Source: Sphingomonas elodea ATCC 31461 (GTDB taxonomy: Bacteria > Pseudomonadota > Alphaproteobacteria > Sphingomonadales > Sphingomonadaceae). From it: 64,000 nucleotides of DNA. The position numbers and the translations under genes were made by a program. The DNA is taken from assembly GCF_000226955.1 (NCBI RefSeq), contig NZ_AGFU01000015.1:44158-108157 (forward strand), read 5' to 3'. Position 1 is the first letter of the stretch; each line of letters starts with the position of its first letter. Under the pieces are notes generated by a model, which was given only the letters and a program-made list of their open reading frames with translations, made no database searches and had not been told where the DNA came from. Positions 16,924 to 28,371 of the stretch are shown here, in pieces.

Positions 16924-17700
16924 ATGTCGACCGCTCTCATCACCGGCGCGTCCAGCGGCATCGGTGCCGTCTATGCCCGCCGCCTCGCCGCGCGGGGCCA
17001 TGATCTGGTACTCGTCGCCCGCAACGCCGAGCGGCTGGAGGCGCTCGCGAACGAGCTGCGCGCAGCGAACGGCGTCGCCGTCGAAATCCTCCTGGCCGAC
17101 CTGACCAAGGCCGAGGATCTCGCCGCGGTCGGCGACCGCCTGCGCAGCGGCGCGCCGATCGATCTGCTGGTGAACAATGCCGGTGCCGCGCTGCTCGGCG
17201 GCGTCGAGACCGCCGATCCGGCCAAGATGGCGGAGCTGATCAGCCTCAACGTCACCGCGCCGACGATGCTCGCCGCCGCGGCCGTGGGCGGGATGGTCGC
17301 GCGCGGTTCGGGCGCGATCGTCAACATCGGCTCGGTCGTGTCGCTGATGCCGGAATATTTCCCGGGCATTTATGCGGCGACCAAATCCTATCTGCTCACC
17401 CTGTCGCAGGGCCTCGCCGCCGAAGTCGGCCCCAAGGGCGTGTACGTGCAGGCGGTGCTGCCCGCCGCCACCCGCACCGAAATCTGGGAACGCGCCGGCG
17501 CCGATCTCGCGCAAATTCCCAATGTGATGGACGTCGAGGAACTGGTCGATGCCGCGCTGTCCGGCTTCGACCAGCGCGAGGCGGTCACGATCCCGCCGCT
17601 CGGTGACGTGGCGCTGTGGACCGCGCTCGAAACCGCGCGGGCCACCCTGCCCTCGGGCCTGGGTGCCGTCGCCGCCGCCCGCTACGCCCCCAAGGGCTGA
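16924..17700 (+). CDS. Short-chain dehydrogenase/reductase
   Basis: 258 residues; the start ATG at 16924 follows CAGGAG. Classical SDR: TGASSGIG at residues 7-14 (NAD(P) binding), NNAGAALLG, catalytic Ser in IVNIGSVVSLMP and YAATK (Tyr-x-x-x-Lys). Cytosolic oxidoreductase of unknown substrate. Divergent from the tetR at 16814 and followed after 32 bases by another SDR, so probably a TetR-controlled SDR pair. Confidence 0.9.
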   Translation: MSTALITGASSGIGAVYARRLAARGHDLVLVARNAERLEALANELRAANGVAVEILLADLTKAEDLAAVGDRLRSGAPIDLLVNNAGAALLGGVETADPAKMAELISLNVTAPTMLAAAAVGGMVARGSGAIVNIGSVVSLMPEYFPGIYAATKSYLLTLSQGLAAEVGPKGVYVQAVLPAATRTEIWERAGADLAQIPNVMDVEELVDAALSGFDQREAVTIPPLGDVALWTALETARATLPSGLGAVAAARYAPKG

Positions 17701-17732
17701 GCGGCTTCGATACCAGCAAAAGGACAGATGCA

Positions 17733-18545
17733 ATGACCAACCAACATCAGGTCGCCATCGTTACCGGCGCCAGCGGCGGAATCGGGCTGGCGATCGCCCG
17801 ATCGCTGGCAGCGACCGGCTACCGGGTGTTCGGTACCAGCCGCAAGGCAGGTGCGAGCGGCGCTCCCGGCGTGACCATGCTCCCGTGCGATGTGACCGAT
17901 GCGGCATCGGTGACTACGCTGGTGCAGGACGTGATGCGAGAAGCCGGCCGCATCGACCTGCTGGTCAACAATGCCGGCGGCGCGCTGATCGCGGCGGCCG
18001 AGGAATCCTCGATCGAACAGGCCAAGGCGCTGTTCGACCTGAACCTGTTCGGCATCGTCCGCATGACCAACTCGGTGCTGCCGATCCTGCGCCAGCAGGG
18101 AGGCGGCCGGATCATCAACATCAGCTCGGTCGTCGGCTTCCTGCCCAGCCCCTTCGCGGCCTTCTATGCCGCGAGCAAGCACGCCGTCGAAGGCTATTCG
18201 CAGTCGCTCGACCATGAGGTCCGGCCGTTCGGCATCCGGGTATTGCTCGTCGAACCGGCGTTCACCCAGACCGAGATCGACGGCCATGCCGTCCTCCCGG
18301 ACCAACCGCTCGATGCCTATGCCGCCGCGCGCCAGGCGATGCAGGCGGTGTGGACCGGCGGCATCGCCTTGGGAGACGCGCCCGAGGTCGTCGCTACCGC
18401 CGTGCTCGCGGTTGCACGGGCCCCGCGCCCCCGGCTGCGCACCCCTGCCGGAAAGGCGGCGCGCACGCTCAGCCTGCTCCGCCGCTTCGTCCCCGCGAAT
18501 GCGTTCGACAAGAGCTTGCGCAAGCAGATGCAGCTGCCGGCCTGA
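17733..18545 (+). CDS. Short-chain dehydrogenase/reductase
   Basis: 270 residues; ATG at 17733 follows AAAGGAC. TGASGGIG at residues 11-18, VNNAGGAL, ISSVVGFLP with the catalytic Ser, and YAASK. The C-terminal part (VLLVEPAFTQTEI, then a basic tail) resembles SDRs that act on hydrophobic alcohols or ketones. Second gene of the SDR pair controlled from 16841-16886. Confidence 0.9.
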   Translation: MTNQHQVAIVTGASGGIGLAIARSLAATGYRVFGTSRKAGASGAPGVTMLPCDVTDAASVTTLVQDVMREAGRIDLLVNNAGGALIAAAEESSIEQAKALFDLNLFGIVRMTNSVLPILRQQGGGRIINISSVVGFLPSPFAAFYAASKHAVEGYSQSLDHEVRPFGIRVLLVEPAFTQTEIDGHAVLPDQPLDAYAAARQAMQAVWTGGIALGDAPEVVATAVLAVARAPRPRLRTPAGKAARTLSLLRRFVPANAFDKSLRKQMQLPA

Positions 18546-18560
18546 CGGCGCCGGCGACGC

Positions 18561-19228
18561 TCACCCCTTCATCGCCCAGATCAGCGCCTGCCGGGCGTGG
18601 GCGATGCGGGGGGGCCGGAGTGCCGTGGGCGACCACAGCATGTAATAGGCGAGATAAGTCGGTCCCTGCGGCGCTTCCAGCGCGCGGAGTTCGCCGCGTT
18701 CGATCGCCTCGGTGCACATATAGCCGGGCAGTACCGACCAGCCGAAGCCCGAACAGACGATGCCGCGCAGCGCGCGCAGGTCCTGGCTGAGGACGGCAAG
18801 CACCGGGCGCACCGCCTCCATCCGGTTGTGCGAAAGCCATTGTTCGAACAGCGGCAGCTCGAAGGTGTACGCCACCGCCGGTTCGGCGGCGAGGGCCGCG
18901 CTTCGATCCCCGGCTGCCGCGATCCGGTCCGCCACGGTCGGGCTGGCCACGGCGAGGATGGGCTCGCTGCGGATGGTCTCGGCCCGTAGCCGAGGATCGC
19001 TGACCGGGTATCCGGAGATGCCCAGGTCGCAATGCCCCTCGACCAGCATCTGCACGATCATGTCGCGCGAGCCCGTGTGCAGGCGTACGCGTACCCCCGT
19101 ATCGAGCAGCGGCCGCAGCCGGCGCGACAGGACTTCGGACAGGAAATCGGCATCGCCGATGATCTGCACCGCGCCGGCGACGTCGCTCGATCGCGCGCGT
19201 GCCGCCGAAAGCGCACGCTCGGCAGCCT
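18561..19228 (-). pseudogene. LysR-type regulator, N-terminus deleted
   Basis: The open frame holds the linker (EAAERALSAARARSSDVAGA) and the whole substrate-binding domain (MLVEGHCDLGISGYPV; SGFGWSVLPGYMCTEAIERG; end LIWAMKG). The helix-turn-helix domain, about the first 75 residues, is absent: at about 19228 the sequence changes into the remains of an aldehyde dehydrogenase gene on the other strand. No start codon gives a functional DNA-binding protein. Confidence 0.8.
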
Positions 19229-19703
19229 CGCACCGTCGGGCGAACCCGTCTATGATCAGGCGACGCGCAAGATCGCGCCGATTTTGCTGCTGGACGTCGA
19301 CGACGGGATGACGGTGATGCAGGAAGAGATTTTCGGGCCGATCCTGCCGCTGCGCAGCGTTGCCGATCCCGCCGAGGCGACGGCCTATGTCAACGCGCAT
19401 CCGCGTCCGCTGGCGGCCTATTATTTCGGCGATGATCCCGAACGCCAGCAGGCATTCGCCGCCGCCACGACCTCGGGTGCGCTCGTGATCAACGACATCA
19501 TGTGCCACGTTTCGATCGACAGCCTGCCGTTCGGCGGCGTGGGGCCGTCCGGCATGGGCGCCTATCACGGCATCCATGGCTTCCGCCGCTTCAGCCACGC
19601 CAAGCCGGTGGTGGTGCAGAGCACCGACGGCGCCAGCAACCTGCGGCTGCGCACCCCTTACGCCGACAAGCTCGCGGCACTGCGCGCGATTCTGAAGGCC
19701 TGA
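19229..19703 (+). pseudogene. Aldehyde dehydrogenase, N-terminal two thirds deleted
   Basis: About 155 C-terminal codons remain: RKIAPILLLDVDDGMTVMQE, EIFGPILPL, FGGVGPSGMGAYHGIHGFRR, and a tail like that of coniferyl-aldehyde dehydrogenases. The NAD-binding domain and the catalytic Cys loop are missing. The break coincides with the break of the minus-strand LysR fragment, so one deletion removed the 5' ends of two divergent genes. Confidence 0.8.
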
Positions 19704-19758
19704 ACCAACCCGGCGCGCCGCGAGTTGCGGCGCGTGTCCCCCGCAAGAGGAAAGACCG

Positions 19759-20436
19759 ATGAAGATCCTGATGGTACTCACCTCGCACGACGAACTCGGC
19801 AATACCGGCAAGAAGACCGGTTTCTGGCTGGAGGAATTCGCCGCGCCCTATTATGCGTTCACCGATGCCGGCGCCGAGGTGGTGCTCGCCTCCCCCGCCG
19901 GCGGCCAGCCGCCGCTCGATCCCAAGAGCGACCTGCCCGATTTCCAGACCGAACTCACGCACCGCTTCAAGGCCGATCCCGCCGCCCAGGCAGCACTGGC
20001 CAGCACGGTGAAGCTCGACACCGTCGACCAGGCCGATTTCGACACGGTCTTCTATCCGGGCGGCCACGGCCCGCTTTGGGACCTCGCCGAGTCCGAAACC
20101 TCGATCCAGCTGATCGAGAGCTTCGAGCGCGCGGGCAAGCCGATCGGCTTCGTCTGCCATGCCCCCGGCGTGCTGCGCCATGTGAAGGCGGCGGATGGCA
20201 CGCCGCTCGTGCAGGGTCGCCGCGTCACCGGCTTCACCAATTCCGAGGAAGCCGCAGTCGAGCTGACCGACGTCGTCCCCTTCCTGATCGAGGAAGAGTT
20301 CCAGAAGCTCGGGGCAAGCTATCAGAAGGGCCCGGACTGGGCGCCCTTCGTCGTCACCGACGGCAAGCTGATCACCGGCCAGAACCCGGCCAGCTCGGAA
20401 GCGGTCGCCAAGGCGCTGATCGAGCAGCTGCTCTAA
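19759..20436 (+). CDS. DJ-1/PfpI superfamily protein, Hsp31-like
   Basis: 225 residues; GAGGAAAGACC precedes the ATG. The nucleophile elbow is GFVCHAPGV with Cys133 followed by His134; the conserved Glu is in FWLEEF and the oxyanion region is YPGGHGPLWDL. This group includes Hsp31-type glyoxalase III/protein deglycase enzymes that detoxify methylglyoxal without cofactors. Cytosolic. It is followed by two hairpins, the second a strong terminator. Confidence 0.88.
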   Translation: MKILMVLTSHDELGNTGKKTGFWLEEFAAPYYAFTDAGAEVVLASPAGGQPPLDPKSDLPDFQTELTHRFKADPAAQAALASTVKLDTVDQADFDTVFYPGGHGPLWDLAESETSIQLIESFERAGKPIGFVCHAPGVLRHVKAADGTPLVQGRRVTGFTNSEEAAVELTDVVPFLIEEEFQKLGASYQKGPDWAPFVVTDGKLITGQNPASSEAVAKALIEQLL

Positions 20437-20485
20437 GAAAAGGAGCGGTGCAGACCCTGTCCGCACCGCTCCACATGTTTCGACG

Positions 20486-20522
20486 AAAAGGCCGGCGCGG
20501 CACCTCCCCGCGCCGGCCTTTT
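20486..20522. terminator. Strong terminator
   Basis: AAAAGGCCGGCGCGG and CCGCGCCGGCCTTTTT pair around CACCTCC. Another GC-rich hairpin (GGAGCGGTGC/GCACCGCTCC, 20442-20472) precedes it without a T run. Confidence 0.85.
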
Positions 20523-20558
20523 TGCTGTCAGCGATCGATGCCATAGCAGTCGATCCAC

Positions 20559-20608
20559 CAGGACGACTATCTGCTAGATGGTGCATGCCTCTATATTCAG
20601 GTTTGATG
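20559..20608 (+). promoter_or_regulatory. Possible remnant of a LysR gene leader
   Basis: GGACGACTATC followed by GCATGCCTCTATATTC and TTTGATGAAAGG resembles the leader of the LysR gene at 23217 and the region at 28040-28113. No gene follows; the end of the minus-strand antiporter gene begins at 20632. Weak resemblance only. Confidence 0.25.
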
Positions 20609-20631
20609 AAAGGACCTGTTATCTCGCACGA

Positions 20632-22167
20632 TCATTCGTAGCGGTGCGACTGCGCGGTCAATTCGGACCAGTCCAGTTCCTGCTCGACGAAACGGAAGGC
20701 ATCGTCCCCGATCTCGCCTCGATCCCGCAACTGATCCAACGCCTGACGCGACGCTGGCAGAACGGCAAGGCGGAGCCGGGATTCGTCGGAAAACATGTCC
20801 TCGCCGCGCTCCGAGGTCGCGACGCCTTCCGCCAGGTGCCGGCGTAGCCGTTCCGCTGCCTCACCCTCCCGGCCGTCCAGCGCGCGCAAGGCGGCCCGAG
20901 CGATCGCCTCGCGGGCGAGCCGGATTTCATCCTCCACCACGGTGTCTGGGGGAAAGCGCAGTGCCTTCAGCAGCGGCTTGAGGGTCAATCCCTGCAGGAC
21001 GAGTGTACCCAGCACGACCACGAACGCGACAAGCTGAACGAATTCGCGTTGCGGGAAATCTTGTGGAAGCGCCAGCGCCGCAGCGATCGTGACGATGCCG
21101 CGCATGCCCGACCAGCCGACCACCAGGCCGCTCTTCAGGGTGCCCGACCAGGTGCCCAGCATCTCGTCGGGTTGGGAACCGGAAATGAGCCGAACCACTC
21201 CATACAGTAGCACCCAGACCAGCCGGACGACGATCACGATGGCCAGGATCGCCAGCGCGTAGAGCGGATAGTCCCGCGCCTGCGCGGCGGTGAGGCTGGC
21301 GGCGATCGGCCGCAGCTGCAGGCCGACCATCGTGAAGGCCAGCACGTTGAGGATCCGCGTCGCCGTGTCCCAGGCGGCGAACGACTTGATCCGCACCTCG
21401 GTGAAGGAAGCGCCGGAGGAACGGCGCCCGGCCGTCACCCCGAAGACGACGACCGTTATCACGCCGGATAGCTCCAGCCGCTCGGCAAGGAGCCATACAC
21501 CGAAGGTGCCGACGAACTGGATGATCGTGGCGATGGCCGGATCGCGCACCAACGCGGTAAGACGGGTCACCAGCGTCGCCAATATCCAGCCCGCCGCCGC
21601 ACTCCCTACCGAAACGAGCAGCAGCGCTGGCGCAACATTGCCGATGCTGAACGTACCCACCGCCACGCTGGTCAAGGCGAGCTTGTAGATCAGCAGCGCG
21701 GAGGCGTCGTTGAACAGGCTCTCGCCCTCCAGCACCACGCGGAGCCGATGCGGCGGCGAAACCGCCCGCATCACCGCGAGCGCCGCCACGGCATCGGGCG
21801 GCGCGAGCAGCGCCCCCAAGGCAATCGCCGCCGCCCACGACATGTCCGGCACCAGCAGCCGGGCAACGACCGCAACCGTCATCGTCGTCAGCCCCACCGC
21901 GACCAGCACCAGAGAGAGCACAGGCCGCCAGTTCGTCTTCAGGTCGCGCCACGAAGCGTCATGCGCGGCATCGAGCAGCACCGGCGCCACGAAGAGCGCG
22001 AGGATCAGTTCTGGGGGCACCTGCAGATGCGGCATGCCCGGCGCGAAGGCCAGCGCGGCACCGGCCAAGGCGAGCAGCGTCGGATAGGGCACGCCAATCC
22101 GCTCTGCGACTAGCGAGAGGACCGCCGCGCCCAGCAGCATGACGAGCAGGATTTCAAAGAGGAACAG
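20632..22167 (-). CDS. CPA1-family Na+/H+ (cation/proton) antiporter
   Basis: 511 residues from a CTG at 22167, chosen because a perfect AGGAGGT lies 6 bases before it and the first helix (FLFEILLVMLLGAAVLSLVA) starts there; the next ATG would cut that helix. About 12 transmembrane segments follow. CPA1 motifs: LLAPPDAVAALAV, GESLFNDASALLIYK (ion-binding Asp) and GWSGMRGIVTIAAALALP. The last 110 residues form a cytoplasmic regulatory tail. It exchanges cytoplasmic Na+ or K+ for protons. Confidence 0.9.
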   Translation of the reverse strand: MFLFEILLVMLLGAAVLSLVAERIGVPYPTLLALAGAALAFAPGMPHLQVPPELILALFVAPVLLDAAHDASWRDLKTNWRPVLSLVLVAVGLTTMTVAVVARLLVPDMSWAAAIALGALLAPPDAVAALAVMRAVSPPHRLRVVLEGESLFNDASALLIYKLALTSVAVGTFSIGNVAPALLLVSVGSAAAGWILATLVTRLTALVRDPAIATIIQFVGTFGVWLLAERLELSGVITVVVFGVTAGRRSSGASFTEVRIKSFAAWDTATRILNVLAFTMVGLQLRPIAASLTAAQARDYPLYALAILAIVIVVRLVWVLLYGVVRLISGSQPDEMLGTWSGTLKSGLVVGWSGMRGIVTIAAALALPQDFPQREFVQLVAFVVVLGTLVLQGLTLKPLLKALRFPPDTVVEDEIRLAREAIARAALRALDGREGEAAERLRRHLAEGVATSERGEDMFSDESRLRLAVLPASRQALDQLRDRGEIGDDAFRFVEQELDWSELTAQSHRYE

Positions 22168-22308
22168 GTGCGACCTCCTGTCGAATTCGAATGCAGTTGG
22201 CGGTGATGGCGTTCGGGTCGGCAAGGCATGCAGCCGAAAAGATCGCCTCTGCCCTTTTATGGCAAATGCGGGTTGCATCACCAGTCGGCAAACCAATCCG
22301 CATGGCGA

Positions 22309-23217
22309 CTAACTGGCCGCGCCCGTCCGCCGGTAGCGCAAGGCGTTCACCAGGATCGAGAAGGCCGGCGGCAGCTGCCGTCGATCGGGATAGTAGAGAT
22401 GGTAGCCCGAAAAGGGTGGGGTCCAGTCCTCGAGCACGCGCTCAAGCTTGCCCTCCGTAATCAGCTGTTCGGCCTGGACGTCCAGCACGCAGGCAAGCCC
22501 CATCCCTTCAGCCGCCGCGCACAGGACCATCGGCACATCGTTGACGATGAGCCGGCCGTCTACACGAACGTTGAGGTCGCGACCGTCCTTGGCAAACTCC
22601 CAGGCATAGAGACCGCCCCTGGTCGGCATGCGGATGTTGATGCAGGCATGCGCGGTAAGATCCTGCGGCACCTGCGGACGGCCATGCGCGGCGAAATAGG
22701 CGGGCGAGCCGACCACCGCCATCCGCAGATCCGGCCCGATCGGAACGGCGATCATGTCCTTGGCGATCTGTTCGCCCAGCCTTATTCCTGCATCGAACCG
22801 ATCGGCGATGATGTCGGTGAGATGGCTGTCGATCGAGACTTCCACCGCGATGTCCGGATACTGCCGAAGCATCCGACTGACCGCCGGCCACAGGATCGTC
22901 TCTGCGGCATGACGGCTCGACGTGATCCGCACGGTGCCAGCCGGCCGCTCGCGCAGCGCGCTGAGCGCCGAAAGCCGCGCGTCGATCTCGTCAAAGGCCG
23001 GGCGCAGGGTGGCAACCAGTTGCTCGCCTGCTTCGGTGGGCGCGACGTTGCGGGTGTTGCGGGTAAGCAGCTTCACACCCATGCCGGCTTCCAGCCGTCG
23101 AACGATCTGGCTGATCGCGGACTGCGAGGTGTTCAGCTTGGCCGCCGCGCGCGTGAAGCTGCGTGCCTCGGCAACCGCCAGGAACACGGCCAGATCACCC
23201 AACTCTTCCCGCCGCAT
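22309..23217 (-). CDS. LysR-family transcriptional regulator
   Basis: 302 residues. HTH near residues 8-66 (FLAVAEARSFTRAAAKLNTS then QSAISQIVRRLEAGMGVKLL), then the periplasmic-binding-protein-like effector domain (SHLTDIIADRFDAGIRLGEQ). This subgroup often sits opposite the oxidoreductase gene it controls; here the SDR at 23339 is divergent, 121 bases away. The leader contains GCATGGGTCTATCG just before the ATG, which recurs at 28084. Confidence 0.92.
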   Translation of the reverse strand: MRREELGDLAVFLAVAEARSFTRAAAKLNTSQSAISQIVRRLEAGMGVKLLTRNTRNVAPTEAGEQLVATLRPAFDEIDARLSALSALRERPAGTVRITSSRHAAETILWPAVSRMLRQYPDIAVEVSIDSHLTDIIADRFDAGIRLGEQIAKDMIAVPIGPDLRMAVVGSPAYFAAHGRPQVPQDLTAHACINIRMPTRGGLYAWEFAKDGRDLNVRVDGRLIVNDVPMVLCAAAEGMGLACVLDVQAEQLITEGKLERVLEDWTPPFSGYHLYYPDRRQLPPAFSILVNALRYRRTGAAS

Positions 23218-23338
23218 TGATAAGCTCCAGCGATAGACCCATGCGGAACTTAGCGGCTAATCGTCTAAATGCCCATGCCGTATCCTGCGCGCAACATTCC
23301 GCGGCGCCTCCCGCGCCGCAAGGCCATGGAGACCAGAC

Positions 23339-24172
23339 ATGACGAAGGACGTGATCGTTGTAATCGGCGCCGGGGGCATCGGCCAGGCGATTGCCCGCCG
23401 CCAGGGCTTCGGCCGGAAGGTGGTGCTCGCCGACTGGAACGCGGAAACGCTGGCCAAGGCAGCCGACACGATGCGAGATGCCAGCTACGATGTGGTGACG
23501 CAGCAGGTGGACGTGACCTCGCACGCTTCGGTGCAGGCGCTGGCCAAGGCCGCTGCCGCACTCGGCCCGGTGATGCAGGTGGTCAACACCGCCGGCCTTT
23601 CCCCGAACATGGCGCCGGTGGAAAAGATCCTCGAGGTCGACCTCTATGGCTCGGCCGTCGTGTTCGAGGAATTCGGCGCGGTGATCGCGCCGGGCGGCGC
23701 CGGACTGATCATCTCCAGCATGGCCGGCCACATGATGCGCCAGCTGCCGGAAGAGGACGAGAAGCAGCTCGCCCACACCCCCGTCGACCAGCTGCTCTCG
23801 CTGCCGTGCCTGCAGTCGGATCGCATCCCCAACACGCTGGTCGCCTATATGGTCGCCAAGCGCGCCAATTTCCTGCGCGTCCAGGCCGAGGCCATTCGCT
23901 GGGGGGAGCGCGGCGCCCGCGTCAACGCGATCAGCCCGGACATCATCGTGACGCCGCTGGCCGCGCACGAGCTGAATTCCGAGATCGGCGACATCTACCG
24001 CGGCATGGTCGAGGCATCGCCCTCCAAGCGGATGGCACCGCCGGAGGAAATCGCGATCGCCGCGAGCTTCCTGCTCGGCCCGGATGCCGGCTTCATCACC
24101 GGCAGCGACCTGCTGATCGATGGTGGCGTGATCGCCGCGATGCGCGCCGGCAAGCTGCCGACGCCGGCCTGA
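23339..24172 (+). CDS. Short-chain dehydrogenase/reductase
   Basis: 277 residues. NAD(P)-binding GAGGIGQAIA at about residues 10-19, VNTAGLSP in place of NNAG, and YMVAKR (Tyr-x-x-x-Lys). The C-terminus has the FabG-type end FLLGPDAGFITGSDLLIDGG. Closely similar to the minus-strand SDR at 24906-25727 (both have VDLYGxAVxxE and RWGxRGARVNAISP). Probably controlled by the divergent LysR gene. Confidence 0.9.
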   Translation: MTKDVIVVIGAGGIGQAIARRQGFGRKVVLADWNAETLAKAADTMRDASYDVVTQQVDVTSHASVQALAKAAAALGPVMQVVNTAGLSPNMAPVEKILEVDLYGSAVVFEEFGAVIAPGGAGLIISSMAGHMMRQLPEEDEKQLAHTPVDQLLSLPCLQSDRIPNTLVAYMVAKRANFLRVQAEAIRWGERGARVNAISPDIIVTPLAAHELNSEIGDIYRGMVEASPSKRMAPPEEIAIAASFLLGPDAGFITGSDLLIDGGVIAAMRAGKLPTPA

Positions 24173-24225
24173 TCTCCCCCGGGGCCGGGGCGGACGAGGT
24201 TCCGTCCCGGCTTCTCCGCCTCCCA

Positions 24226-24253
24226 GGGCGCGGCGCCCCTGCCGCGCCCTTTG
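24226..24253 (+). terminator. Probable terminator after the SDR gene
   Basis: GGGCGCGGC and GCCGCGCCC pair around GCCCCT and are followed by TTT. The T run is short, so strength is uncertain. Confidence 0.5.
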
Positions 24254-24269
24254 CCGTGAGTATCCCCGC

Positions 24270-24866
24270 ATGACCAACCTTCTCGTCATCGGCGCTTATG
24301 GCCAGATCGCCCGCGTCGCCACCGGGCTGCTGCTCGATCGGACCGATGCGCGCCTCACCCTGTATCTGCGCCGCGCCAGCCGCCTCGACCGGCTTGCCGC
24401 CCATTCGCGGATCGACATCGTCGAGGGCGACGCAACCGATGCCGCAGCCCTGGAACAGGCCATGGCCGGGCAGGACATCGTCTATGCCAATCTTGCCGGC
24501 GACATGGCGCGCCAGGCCAAGGCGATCATCGCCGCCATGCAGAAGACGGGCGTGCGCCGGCTGATCTTCATCAGCTCGATGGGCATCTATGGCGAGGTGC
24601 CCGGCCAGCGCTATCGCAATGTCCTCGACCCCTATCGCGACAGCGCCGCGGCCGTCGAACAGTCCGGCCTCGACTATACCGTGATCCGCGCCGCCTGGCT
24701 CAACGACGACGACGTGATCGCCTATGGCACCACGCGCAAGGGCGAGCCCTTCGCCAACCCCGACGCGACGGTGTCGCGCAAGAGCATCGGCGACCTGATC
24801 GTGCGGCTCGTCACCGAACCCGGTTTCGGGATCGGCGAGAGCTTCGGCGTTCACGGCACCCGCTGA
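24270..24866 (+). CDS. NAD(P)-binding atypical SDR (NmrA/YwnB-like)
   Basis: 198 residues. It starts with a Rossmann strand and GAYGQIARVATGLLLDR (glycine motif G-x-x-G-x-x-x), followed by LYLRRASRL (NADP phosphate-binding arginines), IVEGDATDAAALEQAM and RLIFISSMGIYGEVPG. No Tyr-Lys pair is evident at the usual spacing beyond the SSMGIYG block, so it may be a reductase with an altered site or a redox sensor. Stand-alone; the following gene runs the other way. Confidence 0.8.
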   Translation: MTNLLVIGAYGQIARVATGLLLDRTDARLTLYLRRASRLDRLAAHSRIDIVEGDATDAAALEQAMAGQDIVYANLAGDMARQAKAIIAAMQKTGVRRLIFISSMGIYGEVPGQRYRNVLDPYRDSAAAVEQSGLDYTVIRAAWLNDDDVIAYGTTRKGEPFANPDATVSRKSIGDLIVRLVTEPGFGIGESFGVHGTR

Positions 24867-24905
24867 GCGCGGTGGGACGGGCCGCGGACATCGCGGCCCG
24901 CAGGC

Positions 24906-25727
24906 TCATTCGGGCTTGAGGTCGCCGTAGAACCAGGACGCGGTGACGCCGCCATCCATCAGGAAGTCGCTGCCGGTGATAAACGCGCCGTCCGGCCCCA
25001 TCAGCAGCGCACCCACGGCGCCCACTTCGTCCGGCGTACCCGCACGTCCCACCGGGGAGCCCTGGATCATGCGATTGTAATAGTCCGCACGCGGACCGGT
25101 GAGTTCGTGGCGGGCGAGCGGGGTGATGACGATACCCGGGCTGATCGCATTGACCCGCGCGCCGCGCTTGCCCCAGCGGGGCGCCTCGCCCTTCACCCGC
25201 AGCACATTGGCGCGCTTCGAGAGCTGATAGGCGTGCAGCGTGTCCGTGACGTCCTGCAGCAACGGCAGCGCGAGCAGCTCCTCGGTCGGCGTGGTCGCGA
25301 GTGCCGCGTCTTCCTCGGCGGTCAGCGCGCCCAGGCGGTGGCCGGACTGGGAGGCGATCACCACGCCCGATCCGCCCGGGGCGATCACGTCGCCAAAGGT
25401 CTCCAGCAACACGGCCGTCCCGTAGAGATCGACCTTGAGGATGACCTCCGCGCTCGCCATCGACGGCGACACGCCCGCGGCATGGATCAGGCCCGTGACC
25501 GCACCCAGTCCGGTCGCTCGCTCGACCAGCGCCTCGATCGACGCCCGCGAGGCGATATCGACCACGGCAGCACTGGCGTCGAAACCCGCGTCCAGAAGGC
25601 GTTCTGCCGCTGTGTTGGCGGTTTCCTCATGTACATCGGCCAGCAGCACATGCTTGCCCGCGCCCACCCGGCGGGCGATCGCGAGCCCCAGCGGACCCGT
25701 GCCGACAACGGTGATGACGTCCTTCAT
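24906..25727 (-). CDS. Short-chain dehydrogenase/reductase (paralogue of 23339 gene)
   Basis: 273 residues from the ATG at 25727 (GTGGAGC precedes). GTGPLGLAIA glycine motif, IHAAGVSP, YQLSKR (Tyr-x-x-x-Lys), and the end GPDGAFITGSDFLMDGG. Its start lies only about 20 bases from the point where a truncated flavodoxin gene ends, so its native promoter may have been lost and replaced by read-through from the aldo/keto reductase operon. Confidence 0.9.
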   Translation of the reverse strand: MKDVITVVGTGPLGLAIARRVGAGKHVLLADVHEETANTAAERLLDAGFDASAAVVDIASRASIEALVERATGLGAVTGLIHAAGVSPSMASAEVILKVDLYGTAVLLETFGDVIAPGGSGVVIASQSGHRLGALTAEEDAALATTPTEELLALPLLQDVTDTLHAYQLSKRANVLRVKGEAPRWGKRGARVNAISPGIVITPLARHELTGPRADYYNRMIQGSPVGRAGTPDEVGAVGALLMGPDGAFITGSDFLMDGGVTASWFYGDLKPE

Positions 25728-25744
25728 TGCTCCACATCCTTCTG

Positions 25745-27995
<2,251 letters not shown>

Positions 27996-28039
27996 CTATC
28001 TCCCTCCACAAGGCGAACGCCGCCCACGACGTCGAGGCA

Positions 28040-28113
28040 GGACGATAGTCGTCCGGTTCAGAGGAGATTAGGTGCGAAAATGCGCATGGATTTATCGTTC
28101 GGATTCATCAATG
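28040..28113 (+). promoter_or_regulatory. Regulatory region with lost divergent LysR start
   Basis: Palindrome GGACGATAGTCGTCC at 28040-28054. Then GCATGGATTTATCG at 28084 and ATTCATCAATG, with the ATG 27 bases after GCATG. The active LysR gene at 23217 has GCATGGGTCTATCG and CTTATCAATG with the same 27-base spacing. After the ATG here the coding sequence is not LysR, so only the leader remains opposite the AKR gene. Confidence 0.45.
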
Positions 28114-28371
28114 CCGTTGAAACCGTCCGGACTTCCCGCTCCAGCCGGCGTCGGGCCGGCTCGCGGTCGCATCGACTCACTTCAGCGTATCCACTCGTCG
28201 AGACGGTTCACGGGACAGGTGACATCCTCCCCGGCACCCGTCGCCCTAGCTTGCGCGAATGCCTGCTAGATCCCGGGACGCTTCCACGTCTTGTTACATG
28301 TCTGGCCGAAGCTGGCGTGCAAGAGTCGGCTTATGTCATTCGGCATACGCCATCGAAGCCGCACTTGTGTG

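Noticed and set aside
24879-24901. GGGCCGCG...CGCGGCCC hairpin between convergent genes as terminator
   Set aside because: Stable stem but no T run on either strand, so left as undecided.
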